Assembly: GCF_958298935.1 (NCBI RefSeq) | Contig: NC_084927.1 | Coordinates: 18,174,001-18,238,000 of the forward strand | Length of the DNA: 64,000 bases | Direction: 5' to 3' | Origin: Phragmites australis | Taxonomy: Eukaryota; Streptophyta; Magnoliopsida; Poales; Poaceae | Translations under genes and position numbers: made by a program | In this document: positions 1 to 10,403 of the stretch, in pieces | Numbering within the stretch: position 1 is the stretch's first letter | Layout: each line of letters begins with the position of its first letter | Notes under the pieces: generated by a model | What the model was told of the DNA's origin: nothing | Database searches by the model: none | What the model saw: the letters and a program-made list of their open reading frames with translations, nothing else

Positions 1-100
1 TGGTCGAAACCTACTGTTGTACGCTTCTCCCGTGTTACGCCCTTTTCCTCCTGCCATTTTTTTCACCTGACGATTTAATTCATTCGTTTGAGAACATCAG

Positions 101-336
101 ACCAAATCCAAGGCGAGCAGCTGGGCGGAAGCAACGGGCAAGATCTCAGCCCCGCCGGCGGCGGCGGCGGCGGCGGCGGCGTGGCTCCCAAGAGCGAGTG
201 CGTCGAGCAGCGTCTATACAAAGGGCCGTGCGCCCAGGTGTTCTGCACATCGGCCTGCCTTCTGGAGTTCCACCAGGGCGGCCACTGCAAAGGCGATTTC
301 TTCTGCGGCTACTGCTACTGCTTCGTATGCTCCTAG
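101..336 (+). CDS. Plant defensin, last exon (5' part outside window)
   Basis: Partial gene for a secreted cysteine-rich defensin, a family that usually acts in the cell wall space against fungi; some grass members bind metals. The frame ends at TAG 334-336. The mature region starts near KSEC and shows C-x9-C-x4-C-x3-C-x9-C-x8-C-x1-C-x2-C, the defensin cysteine-stabilised alpha-beta signature. A GGHC gamma-core and a KGPC segment are present. A ninth cysteine sits inside the x8 loop (KGDFFCGYC). Before the mature part lies a run of eight glycines encoded by a GGC repeat. The signal peptide is missing; plant defensin genes usually split it with an intron, and the acceptor-like ACATCAG ending at 100 fits. 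I therefore begin the exon at 101, which is approximate. Family assignment is confident; function and exon start are inferred. Confidence 0.72.
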
Positions 337-396
337 TCGCACGTGGATTCGTTCGTCAATGCTGTGAGTGAGTGATGCGGAATATGTGATCCAAAG

Positions 397-402
397 AATA
401 AA
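397..402 (+). promoter_or_regulatory. Poly(A) signal of the defensin gene
   Basis: AATAAA lies 61 bases after the defensin stop codon, a normal distance for a plant near-upstream element. Confidence 0.55.
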
Positions 403-640
403 AGTGGATGTGACTCGATTATCTGGTTTGTTCACGTGCGGTCATGGCTGCGAGTGACTGCCGCTCGTGCCTCCCGGTAACCCCACGTAGCACGATACCT
501 GGCTCCAGAATCGCGCGGCCCGTGCCCTGCCCGGCCGGCGGCCGCCCGCCCGCCGAGGCAGCCTCCCCTCATCTCCCGCGCGGCCGCGCCCAGCGGCCCG
601 CGAGCGCACGGGCAAGGGCAAAACTGACAGATTTCTAGTT
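403..640. other. Downstream flank, no gene
   Basis: A GC-rich patch near 500-610 gives overlapping open frames on both strands, but they have no recognisable domain. I see no gene here. Confidence 0.5.
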
Positions 641-681
641 CCGCAATAAAAATGGGCATGCAATAGATTGCTTTTTTCAAG
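641..681 (+). repeat. 41-bp direct repeat, copy 1
   Basis: Matches 993-1033 at 39 of 41 positions by eye. The two copies lie either side of the first MITE and the short tract before it. Confidence 0.8.
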
Positions 682-730
682 GTGCTTACAAATCTAAAAT
701 CAATAGCAACTCATTTTTTTTAAAAAAAAT

Positions 731-990
731 TACTCCTCCGTTCAAAAATAGAAAATGTATTTTGTTTTGAAAAAATCAAACTCTATATATTTTGATCAAT
801 AATTAGTTAAATTATAAATATGTTTAGTATATAAAAATTATATAACTAGATTCATATTTAAAAAAAATTATACTATATTAGTTTTGTAGCTATAAACTAT
901 ATATTTTATGAGAAAATAATAGTCAAAGTCTAACGTTGAAGACTTTTTTAAAATAAAATACATCTTGTATTCTTGAACGGAAGGAGCATA
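731..990. mobile_element. Stowaway-like MITE 1
   Basis: About 260 bp, AT-rich and without coding capacity. It is bounded by inverted ends (CTCCTCCGTTC at the left, GAACGGAAGGAGC at the right) and flanked by TA on both sides. TA target sites with CTCC-CCGTTC ends are typical of Stowaway elements moved by Tc1/Mariner transposases. The inner termini (GTATTTTG and AAAATACA) also pair. Confidence 0.8.
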
Positions 991-992
991 TA

Positions 993-1033
993 CCGCCATA
1001 AAAATGGACATGCAATAGATTGCTTTTTTCAAG
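993..1033 (+). repeat. 41-bp direct repeat, copy 2
   Basis: Second copy of 641-681. It is followed immediately by the second MITE. Confidence 0.8.
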
Positions 1034-1034
1034 C

Positions 1035-1291
1035 TACTCCCTCCGGCCCGAAATTATTATTGTTTTGGACATCAACATGATTCTCAAAATACAATTTTGG
1101 CTACTACTTTTTGTTGTAATATATTGATAAAATATAGTAAAAATATACTATTATTAGAGTACTTTTTAGATAAATCTATCTATATTATTTTTATATCCAA
1201 ACTTAATACATAAAAAATAAATTACAACTAAAATTTAAAACAGTTGACTCCACGTAACTAAAACAACATTTATTTTGAACAGGATGAAGTA
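1035..1291. mobile_element. Stowaway-like MITE 2
   Basis: About 257 bp with TACTCCCTCCGGCCCGAAAT at the left and an imperfect complement ending GAACAGGATGAAGTA at the right, flanked by TA. It is non-coding and AT-rich. It belongs to the same superfamily as MITE 1 but is a different family, because the interiors are unlike. Confidence 0.75.
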
Positions 1292-2062
1292 GCAACTTTA
1301 TATGTAACTTCCTACCAACTTTAGAGAAAACTTGCTAGCGGACATATATGTCTTCAAATTTATGTAATATGCGTCTCATTTTTTAATCTTATCGTGTAGA
1401 ATATAATTATGCAAATGAAACTCAAAACGGATACTCGACCAAAAAAAATATGGACAATCAAAAGAAGTAAAACAACTACCATCATCACAAAAGCGACATC
1501 TGTCGGCTCTATTCGATTTTCTGGTTGTTCGATGCAGATCGAGTGGAGGAGATTGGCGCCCTGCATGCATGGATGATGACATTTAGTTCCTATCACGATG
1601 GGTTATGTGGTACGCCTAGTCATGGGTTAACATGGTCCTACTTTTATAAGACTATCACTCTATGAAAGTACTTATATTGATGTTTTATTTATATGGTCAA
1701 TCCATCTAAGTGCTTTAAGATTTTGGTGTGTCCAAAATTTTGAAGAAGAAAAATTCAATGATTTATTCTGGTAAATTATGTCAAGTATTAAATGTGCCTT
1801 TGTCTCCTTCCTATTTTTTTTGGTAGAGGATACTCCGTTTGCAATGAATGAAATACTTTGTCCGAAAATTGTAATGAGATAAATTCTTGAGCAAGCCAGA
1901 TGACATATGCAGTTATGATTGCATATCCTGATTTGAATAAAAGCATGTACGATTGAGCCCGTCGGAGATTTGGATACCTGATTTCCGTATATTTATTGTG
2001 GCTGAGAATCTAATATTGTTAGAAAGGAATAATATAAACTATCCACGCTCATAATAGCAAAC
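1292..2062. other. Intergenic, nothing recognised
   Basis: AT-rich sequence without a credible reading frame, inverted repeat or RNA gene. Confidence 0.4.
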
Positions 2063-3534
2063 TGTAGGACCGAGAATGATGACTAGAGAGGGGTGAATAG
2101 GCACCCCAACAAATTTCTTTCGAAATAGATGATCTTCTTCTATTTTATCACCCAACACACGTTAAGAAAAAAGCGCAACATAAAACACAGAAACACAGCG
2201 AAAATACAGAGCTCAACCCGGAAGAACCATCTAAGAATAGAATAGAAACTCAAAGAATTAAAAAACCAAACTTGAAGATCCAATTAAAATAGGTTTCATG
2301 GTTAAAATCGAATACTAGGTTCTACAACAAACCAATCAATAACTCATCTCTACCCAAAATTTGGAACTTGAGAACAAAGATTAAAAACTCAAAGATAAGG
2401 TCACAGGTTGAAGAAATTCTTTAAGTAAATGATCTAGATGCAAGAGAGTTCAAGACCCATAAGTTACGTCTGTATGTGATTTTTAGGTCTCTAGCAACAA
2501 GAAAAATGACTTCACAAGATGCTGAAAATTCAGACTAAAAACCAAAAACGAAAATCACAACTAAACACCAAAAACTTGCAAATTTGCAAGGTAACAAATA
2601 GAGGGAAACTACAAGGAGGGGAATTCAAGCATATGCAAAAATATAAACTTTATTACTCAAATAGGTCAACCGTATTTTAGGCAGATTACAAATATTTTTT
2701 ACTTAAAACTCTCACATAATGCATAGGCTAAACACTCATCCTTCCTATTATCTAAAACCCTAACACTAGGCTCTCAAATGAGTGGCACAATAGGCTTAAA
2801 TGGTTGGTTCAAACTCTCCTATAGCTATACCTCTCTATTTATAAACCTAGGAAACTTGACCCCTAAGTTTTCAAGCTTTTTTCTAAAATTCATCTCTCTT
2901 ATAGTACACTCTTACCTACGCTTGAGGAAAATTTGGTCTATTTTCTTTTCCATTTATCGGACGACCACGGCACCTTCATGACTTAGCTTCGCGATGGTGC
3001 CATATACTCCTCCAGTCCTCTCACAGTTTTGAGGTTAAACCGCGAAACTCTCTGCACACTTCTCAAAACGTGACTCGCCACTTGCTTACTCCTTAAGCAA
3101 GCACTCTGATGTCGGCACATGTACTTCTTTTTACCATCCTGACCGCTGGCAAGTCTCTCCCGCTCTCGATCCCTCAGGCCACCTTGTCACTTGCACCGAC
3201 ATCACTTTTGCTTGACTTTGTCAACATATCATCTTCATCCTTCGTTTCATGCTTTGCTTGATCTCCACCTGTACAATTAGGATCACCTTGACTCTGTTCG
3301 GACTCCTTAATTGTCCGGCACAAAGTACCCGCTTAGCCACGACCACTCATCGTCGATCGCCAAGTTGCATCTGTCACCTGCACACCATGAGACAAGCAAA
3401 TAAATTTCTCCAATTTCAACTCCAGTTAGTTCATAATCAAAATGCTCAAATCAAGCTCAAGCAATCCAAAACTCGACAAACCAAATTGACAACCTTGTTA
3501 TTTACTCATCACATATAAACTAAGACACATTTCA
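2063..3534 (-). repeat. 3' LTR of copia element 1
   Basis: Begins TGTAGGACCGAG like the copy at 24597, and the two match with gaps and substitutions over 1.3 kb. The outer end (TG on plus) is secure. The inner end, near 3529-3534 before a pyrimidine-rich stretch, is approximate. Confidence 0.8.
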
Positions 3535-5051
3535 ACTTGGTTTCTTAATCTCTCCCTTGATGAGTGCATTGACAACACATCGAGGCACAAAGATTTGGGT
3601 TTGAAGAGATGAAACACATCCAAGTGACCAGAACTCAAAAAAGAGCAAAAACATGTCACTTGGCATAAGAAGGATTATAAAAGGCCGAAGAAGGGCAAAG
3701 ACAAGCCAAAACATCAAAAGAGAAAGAAAAACTCAAAAACAAATGCTCCCCTTGATGAATGCACATTTTTTATTTTTCTTTGAGGTTTGTTGCAAATATT
3801 CTCATTTCTCTTCCTTTGAAGCATATTTATGCATATTCTCATCTTTGTGCATATGCTCTCCCCCTTTGGTAATACAAACATCAAGGATAAAACATTATGA
3901 ACATGCAATCCTAAATGAACTTTTATAAGTATAGCACAGAGCATTTGCGAGAGCTAGAAATGTCAAAGGGCTGTGAAAAGTAGAACGTAGAGCTCACAAT
4001 CGCATATAGACTCAAAAAGAGACAGTGACACAAGAACATGAAGCTTGACAAGCTAAACCCGAAGAATTGGTTGGCGCACTTAATTTCACATAGCCAAATT
4101 ATTTTCAAAGTGACCACTACATAAGTATCCGCTCATGCCGAGGCAACACAAGCATTAAGAACTAGTCAATTTCAACCTCAAACTAGGCAAATAAGTGTTC
4201 GTGACAGTAGGTTTTACAAACGCTCATATATGAAACTAAGACTTAGATTGATCAAGTGATTAAAAAGAATTAAACAGTTATGCACATTTCTTTGAATTTT
4301 ATTTTATCATCAAGTTGACTCTTATCCAAGCAAAGTGTCGCATGGCTGGGTACAACAAACACCTCGAGGCTTCAAGACAACTATATTGGATCACATTTTA
4401 GCATAAGAGACTTGATTTTTTATGATTATTCAATTTGTACAACTTATCAAGATGGTCACAAGATCAAGTTAAGCAGTGCCTTTGCGACATAAGGAACACA
4501 TATTCCTCCAAGGTTCTATCATGAGGTAAACATTTAACGATGATAGAAAATATAGTGTAATGTTCCCCAATCCACTGTCTTGAACCAAGAAGACTTAGAG
4601 CAAAATATTCATCAAACTAGCCTTAACACAAGCATTGATTAAGCCAAAGCAATTACGAACATGGTGATTAAGAATGTAGCATTTCATATCCTACATGATA
4701 GATAAAATTGCTAAATTTTATCTTAAGAAAAGCAAGCTTACTTAAAATGTATCATGTCAAAGCATCAAAAAGAGTCTAAGATTAAAAGATTGCTCCACAT
4801 AACTACTCAACTTAGTCCAAATTCAAGTCTAGTAACCGAAAATGCTAAAGACATATAAGTCAAAACTCAATTACTATGATTATCTTACATAATAAAATAT
4901 AATACAAATACAACAAAAGTAAGATAGAATATATACAAAGGATAACTTCCCCTCATACAATACCATAGGGATGACACACACCAAGTTCTCCTCTCAAATA
5001 GGCAAATCTTGTAGCATATAGATGCTTAGTGAATATATCAGCTAGCTGGTG
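3535..5051 (-). other. 3' non-coding region of copia 1 with repeated polypurine tracts
   Basis: There is no gene in these 1.5 kb. Read on the minus strand, purine tracts such as CCAAAGGGGGAGAG (3856-3869), CATCAAGGGGAGC (3745-3757) and a weaker one at 3549-3562 lie before the LTR. Multiple polypurine tracts are described for Sireviruses. Confidence 0.5.
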
Positions 5052-6079
5052 TTAGGTATTTATATAGCTCAACTCAATATCTCCCTTCTCATTGTGGTCT
5101 CTTAGAAAGTGGAATCTCACATCTATGTGTTTAGTTCTAGATTGTTGAACTGGATTACTGGCTAAGCTTATGGCACTAGTGTTGTCATACAAAAGTGACA
5201 CACTCCTGAAATTCAACCCAAAATCTCTTAAAGTAGCAACCATGCACAAAATCTGTGAGCAACAACTAGCAGCAACTACATATTCAGCTTCAACAGTAGA
5301 CTGCGCAATGCTAGACTGTTTGCAAGAAGATCAACACACAAGAGAAGTACCCGAGAAGTGACAAGTACCAGATGCACTTTTCCTGTCAATTCTACAACCA
5401 GCAAAATCTGCATCTGAAAAACCTTGAAGAGAAAGCAAAGAGGAAGTTAAAAAAACCAATGCCCATACTTGAGAGTGTGCTTGAGGTACCTCAGAATGCA
5501 TTTCGCCGCTTGGTGGTGAGACGTCCTCGGTGAAGCTTGGAAGCGAGCACACAAGCAAATGACGAAGTGAATGTCGAGTCTTATTGCTGTCAAGTACAGG
5601 AGAGAGTTGATCATGCTCCTGTAGTCCAGCTGGTCCACCTCCTCACCATCTTCATTTGGATCAAGCACGATCGAGGTAGCCATCGGTGTCGCCAAGGGCT
5701 TTGCATCACTCATGTCGAACTTCTTTAGCAAATCCTTGGTGCACTTCGTCTAGTGAATAAATGTACCTTACTTGCATTGCTTGATTTGCAGCCTAAGGAA
5801 GAAATTGAGCTCATCCATCATCGACATCTCGAACTCCCTGCTCATAGTTTTTGTAATCTTGGCCACAAGTACATGAGAAGAGCCACCAAAAATGATATCA
5901 TCCACATATATCTGAACATGTAAGAAATCATTGCCATACCTAAGAGTGAACAACGTTTTATTAGCTGTTCCCATCACATACCCATGCTCTAGCAAGAAAG
6001 ACCTAAGCCTATCATATCAAGCTCTAGATACATGTTTAAGCCCATACAAAGCCTTTCTAAGCCCATACAAAGCCTTTCT
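5052..6079 (-). pseudogene. Copia 1 reverse transcriptase C-terminal half and RNase H
   Basis: These are the last domains of the pol polyprotein, which copies element RNA into DNA and removes the RNA. Reading leftward: the KALYGLK motif at about 6035-6079 (present twice because of a 21-bp duplication), the catalytic YVDD of reverse transcriptase near 5895-5910, the SLLYLTAIRLDI connection segment, then RNase H with SDADFAG and DRKSASGTCHF, and the terminal TKHIDVRFHFLRD. In-frame stops (for example before SSCKQSS near 5330) and frame changes break it. The region upstream of KALYGLK, normally containing a PPGF segment, is lost at the junction with the gypsy element. The remaining N-terminal half is at 18781-19500. 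Confidence 0.85.
6038..6079. repeat. 21-bp tandem duplication at the insertion junction
   Basis: AAGCCCATACAAAGCCTTTCT occurs twice back to back (6038-6058, 6059-6079). It duplicates the RKALYGL codons of the copia reverse transcriptase exactly where the gypsy LTR remnant starts. Confidence 0.85.
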
Positions 6080-6163
6080 AAACTTATTCAGGATCATCCC
6101 CCCGGCCGAATGTCTAAAAAGGGGTCTCTCGGGATCCCTACGACAGGAGTTAATCCTCCGACA
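6080..6163 (+). repeat. Remnant of gypsy 5' LTR (last 84 bp)
   Basis: Corresponds in length and sequence to 18697-18780, the end of the 3' LTR, finishing in CCTCCGACA. The first ~1350 bp of this LTR are missing. Confidence 0.88.
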
Positions 6164-6165
6164 GC

Positions 6166-6180
6166 TGGTGCGCCAGGTAG
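6166..6180 (+). other. Primer-binding site of gypsy element
   Basis: TGGTGCGCCAGGTAG follows the LTR end after two bases, the position where a tRNA 3' end primes minus-strand synthesis. I do not assign the tRNA with confidence; an arginine tRNA has been proposed for related elements. Confidence 0.6.
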
Positions 6181-6228
6181 GGGGGAAGCATCCCTAAATC
6201 TGTTTGTTTGTTTTCTTCCACAGAAAAA

Positions 6229-8654
6229 ATGGCCGGTGGTCACCGCCTCCAGCGTTCCGGCTCCAGTTCCAGCGGGAAAATGCAGCCCCTCGCCCAGGAG
6301 GCCCCAGCCGCTGCTGCGTCCCAGCAGCAGCAGCGATCTACGCGCACGGCGTTCCCCTCCCAAGGGGACCAAGGCGCTGGGCCCAGCAGGGCCGCCGCCG
6401 CCGCTGGTGCACCATCCGACCCCCAGCTGGTGGTCGAGACTCCGGCCGCCAGGTCCGCATATGGACAGCGCCGGGCACCTCTCCGGCGTAGGCTCGCCTT
6501 CGGCGAGGCCAGCCCCGGGAGCGCGCTGCTTGCGGCGCACGCTCTCCTCAGGCATCCGCCTGTCCAGGCGACGGCGGAAACCCCGGAGGGCGGCTGGCTC
6601 CAAGAAATCGCTGCTCTGGTCGGCACAGCTCGCCGCCAGGTGTTGGCCGAGAGTTCTCGCGCCACCACCCAGCGTGGTGCCGCCAGAACCGTCCCATCGT
6701 CGGGTAACGTTCGCACAGGCCGGGGGGCCTCCAGGTGGAGCGTCGCCCCCTGGCCGCGTCCGGAGCCAAGGATCTCCGCTTACGTCTTAACGAGCGGAGG
6801 GGCCTCGAAGATGCGCGTGTCACTCTTGAGCGCCAGCGGGAGACCCGGCAGGAGGCCGAAGCTGAGGACCAGGCTTCCTCTTTGCCGGCCTATGATCGCC
6901 AGGATTCCCCGGCTCGCCGGGGTTCACTGCCAAGGAACGCCACCCGCGCCACAGGGTACGGCACCGGCTGCCGTGCCTTCACTAGCGAACTCCGCCGGGT
7001 CAAATGGCCCTCCAAGTTCCGCCCTGAGCTGCCGGAGAAGTACGACGGGTCCATCGACCCCGTTGAGTTCCTCCAGATATACACTACGGCCGTCCAGGCG
7101 GCCGGTGGCAGTGAGAAGGTGATGGCTAATTATTTTCATGTCGCCTTGAGGGGCTCTGCCCGTTCTTGGCTCATGAACTTACCCCTAGGGTCTATTAGCT
7201 CCTGGGATGATCTTTGCCACCAGTTCGTGGCTAATTTTCAGGGCACGTTCACGCGCCCCGGCTTGGAGTGCGACCTCCATGCCGTCAAGCAGCAGAAGGG
7301 GGAGACACTGCGGCGCTTTATTCAGCGCTTCAGCTTGGTCCGCAACACTATCTCATGGATAGCCCCCCACGCTATTATCGTCGCTTTCCGGCAGGGCGTC
7401 CGCGACGAGCGGATGCTCGAGAAGCTAGGTACGCACGAGATCGAGACCACTGCGGAACTCTTCGCGCTGGCCGACAAGTGCGCCAAGGCGGCGGAGGCGC
7501 GGGCTTGGCACGCTCCGCGCCCCGAGCGCCCCGCCGCCGACCAACCAAGTTCTTCCTGCTCCGACAGGCGGGAAAAGAAAAAGAGAAGAAGGCGTGAAGC
7601 TGTTCTCGTCGAGCCGGCCCAGGGCCCCGCCCATAGGCCGGTCCAAGAGCCCGACCGCCGGCAAGAGCGTCGGGCAGCCACCGATAGATGGCCTGCGCCC
7701 GCGAGAGCCCCGGCCAAGGCCCCTCCTAGGGCTCCGGCTCCTGCGAGGGCTCCGGCTCCCGCAAGGGCTCCGGTCCCCGCCCGGGCTCCCGCTCCAGCAA
7801 GGCCCCCCGCTCCTGTGGGGCCCGAGCCAAGCAAATGGTGCCCAATCCACCAGACCAGATGGCATGACCTCACGGAGTGCCGTACGGTCAAGGGCCTCGT
7901 CGAGCAGCGCCAGAGGGAGCGCGACGAATCCCGCGGGGGAGGCGACGCTGAGGCCACCCCCGGCAACATAGAGCTCGGTTTTCAGGAGCCCGAGCACACC
8001 GTCGCCTTCATCGACGGAGGCGCCTATACGCCTTCCTCGTGGCGCGAGGTATGCTCAGCAACCCCGAGCGAAGAGGCCACAAGGACCCTGAGATGGTCGG
8101 ACGCTCCGATCACGTTCAGTATAGCCGATCACCCCGCCAGTACTGCAGGCGTGGGGCGACTACCCTTGGTGGTGTCCCCCACTATCTGCAATGTAAAGGT
8201 TGGCAGGGTGCTGATCGATGGGGGCGTAGGCCTCAACCTCCTCTCCAAGGAGGCATTCGAGAAGCTGCAGGTGCCCTCCAGGCGCTTAAAGCCGTCGCTT
8301 CCATTCTACGGAGTGACACCCGGGCACTCCCTGCCCCTCGGGCAGGTCGAGCTACCCGTGACCTTCGGGAGTCGGGACAACTTCCGCACGGAGAACGTTC
8401 TCTTCGACGTCGTGGAGCTCCCCCTCCCCTACAACGCCATCCTTGGGCGTCCGGCGCTCGCAAAGTTCATGATGGCTGCGCATTATGCGTATCTCACGGT
8501 CAAGATGCCGGGCCCAGCAAGCCCCATCTCCGTGACCGCCGACTCCGACGGCGTCGTCTCCTTCGCCGAGCAGTCATACCTGGCCTTGGTCTCAGCTCAG
8601 GCCGAGGTCGAAGGCTGTCCAGGGGGCCCGGGACCCTCTTCATCCAAACCCTGA
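6229..8654 (+). pseudogene. Gypsy gag and aspartic protease
   Basis: Capsid-nucleocapsid and protease part of the polyprotein. ATG 6229 follows the primer-binding site and opens a low-complexity N terminus. A frameshift near 6720-6770 moves the product to the frame that runs to TGA 8652. The capsid domain spans about 7020-7400 (SIDPVEFLQIY, then RSWLMNLP). A basic stretch and an Ala-Pro-Arg repeat segment follow at about 7690-7810. A C-x2-H-x4-H-x4-C finger (CPIHQTRWHDLTEC) lies near 7840-7880. The protease has VLIDGGVGLNLL near 8210-8240 and ILGRPAL near 8440. Its active-site D-G-G is present, though the residue after it is V where S is usual. Pol continues in the same frame, so gag-pro-pol was probably one long frame. 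Confidence 0.85.
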
Positions 8655-9652
8655 CTCATCGCCGACGGCTCCGTTCCTACAAGGGAGGTCGTGGTGGGCG
8701 AAGACGCCTCCCAGGTCATCTGAATCGGCGGTGACCTGGACGGCAAATAGGAAAGCGCGCTCGTCACCTTCCTCCGGGCTAACGCCGACGTATTTGCATG
8801 GCAACCGTCCGACATGCCCAGGATCCCTAGGGAGGTGATTGAGCACCACTTGGCTGTGCGTCCGGACGCACGCCCGGTGAAGCAGAAGGTCCAGCGGCAG
8901 GTGCCTGAGCGCCAGGAATTCATCCAGGAGCAGGTCAGCAAGCTCCTCGACTCCAGATTTATCCGAGAAGTCCTCCACCCCGAGTGGCTGGCAAATCCAG
9001 TTATCGTCCCGAAGGCCAATGGCAAGCTCTGCATGTGCGTAGACTACACTGACCTAAAGATCCTTTTCCTTTGCCCCGCATATATTAGATTGTAGATGCA
9101 ACCGCGGGATGTGATCTTTTGTGTTTTTTAGATGCAAACTCTGGTTATCACCAGATTCTTATGACCGTAGAGGATACTGCTTTTACCACCCTGGTGGGGA
9201 CTTATTGTTATATGTCAATGCCTTTTGGTTTGCGCAACGCTGGGTCTTCTTTCCAGCACACTATTCGCATCACCCTTGATTCGCAGGTTGGCCGCAACGT
9301 CGAGGCCTACATCAATGGTCTCGTGGTCAAATCCCGAGACCGCACCACCCTGCTCGAAGACCTCGCTGAGACTTTCAACAGTCTCCGCACTACCCGCCTG
9401 AAGCTCAACCCCGAGAAATGTGTTTTTGGGGTACCTGCGGGCAAGCTCCTCGGTTTCTTGGTTTCCAGCCGAGGGATCGAGGCCAATCCAGAGAAGATTC
9501 GGGCCATCGAGCAGATGCGACCCCCGGCTCAACTCAAGGAGGTTCAGCGTCTCGCCGGCTGCATGGCGGCCCTCGGGCGCTTCATCTCCAAACTTGGGGA
9601 GCGGGGGCTCCCCCTCTTCAAGCTTCTGAAGAAGACCGGTCGTTTCGACTAG
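8655..9652 (+). pseudogene. Gypsy reverse transcriptase, catalytic motif lost
   Basis: RNA-dependent DNA polymerase domain. Recognisable blocks are the FIREVLHPEWLANPV segment near 8960-9000, KANGKL and VDYTDL near 9020-9055, FLDANSGYHQI near 9122-9155, MPFGLRNAGSSFQ near 9219-9258, and the thumb region to about 9640. In-frame TGA 8721 and TAG 8748 precede it. A deletion near 9056 shifts the frame just before DPFPLPRI, TAG 9086 follows, and three residues are missing before TAF near 9175. The YxDD catalytic motif reads YINGL at 9308-9322, so both metal-binding aspartates are gone. TAG 9650 replaces the tryptophan expected after GRFD. It cannot be active as written. Confidence 0.88.
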
Positions 9653-10370
9653 ACGCCAGAGGCCGAGCAGGCCTTCCGCGATCTGAAGAAGTATCTCACC
9701 TCACCGCCCGTGCTGGTGGCTCCGTCCGAAGGCAAGCCACTGCTACTATATGTCTCGGCCACTCCTCAGGTCGTAAGCATGGTGCTGGTGGTAGTGCTCG
9801 ATGAGTGCGCGGGGCCAGGTGCTGGGTCCCAGCTCCCGGCCGCCCCCGGGCACTCCCCCGTCCTCGCGGCTCGTCCCGAGCAGGGGGTCGAGCCCGAGCA
9901 CTTGGCTCCCCTCGAGCAGGGGGTCGAGCCCGAGCACTCGGCTCCTCCCGACCATGGAGTAGAGCCCGAGCACCCGGTCAGCCTCGACCGCACCGCCGAG
10001 CCTGGGGGCTGCAACAGCCCCTCGGGTGAGGTCGCGGTCCGGGCCCGCTGGGTACATCGACCGGTGTACTTCGTCAGTGAGGTCCTCCGGAAGGCCAAAA
10101 CAAGGTACCCCCAGGCTCAGAAGTAGCACTACGCCGTGCTCGTCGCTTCCCGGAAGCTGTGCCACTACTTCCAAGCGCACAAGGTCTCGGTGGTTACCAC
10201 GTACCCACTGGGACCTATCCTTCGGAACCGAGAAGGCACTGGGCGTGTTGTCAAGTGGGCGGTGGAGCTGGCGGAGTTCGACCTGCACTTTGTCAGTCGC
10301 CAGGCGATCAAAAGCCAGGCACTCTCTGACTTCGTGGCGGAGTGGACACCCGTCCCCGAGGTCGTTCCAG
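9653..10370 (+). pseudogene. Gypsy RNase H (first)
   Basis: The retroviral-type RNase H that follows reverse transcriptase. It begins TPEAEQAFRDLKKYL and runs through LLLYVSATPQVVSMVLV (9735-9790) and RPVYFVSEVL (10060-10090) to FVSRQAIKSQALSDF (10287-10335). Between the two halves lies an insertion of about 85 residues, rich in Pro and Glu, including three 12-residue repeats (9875-9982). TAG 10124 interrupts the frame before YAVLVASRKL. The aspartate-rich catalytic set is not complete in what I can see, consistent with the weak RNase H of Tat elements. Confidence 0.75.
9875..9982 (+). repeat. Three 36-bp coding repeats in RNase H
   Basis: Units 9875-9910, 9911-9946 and 9947-9982 encode PEQGVEPEHLAP-like dodecapeptides. 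They lie in the variable linker of the first RNase H. Confidence 0.8.
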
Positions 10371-10403
10371 AAGAGATTTCTGCATATCCCGGGCACGATG
10401 CGC

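Noticed and set aside
432..680. Short GC-rich frames on both strands downstream of defensin
   Set aside because: No homology signal, overlapping in several frames, consistent with composition.
7322..7997. Minus-strand frames of 190-215 codons over gag
   Set aside because: Shadows of the GC-rich gag frame; low complexity and no motif.
9056..9652. Programmed frameshift or readthrough as explanation for broken pol
   Set aside because: There are many stops plus a deleted codon block and loss of the catalytic aspartates; decay is simpler.
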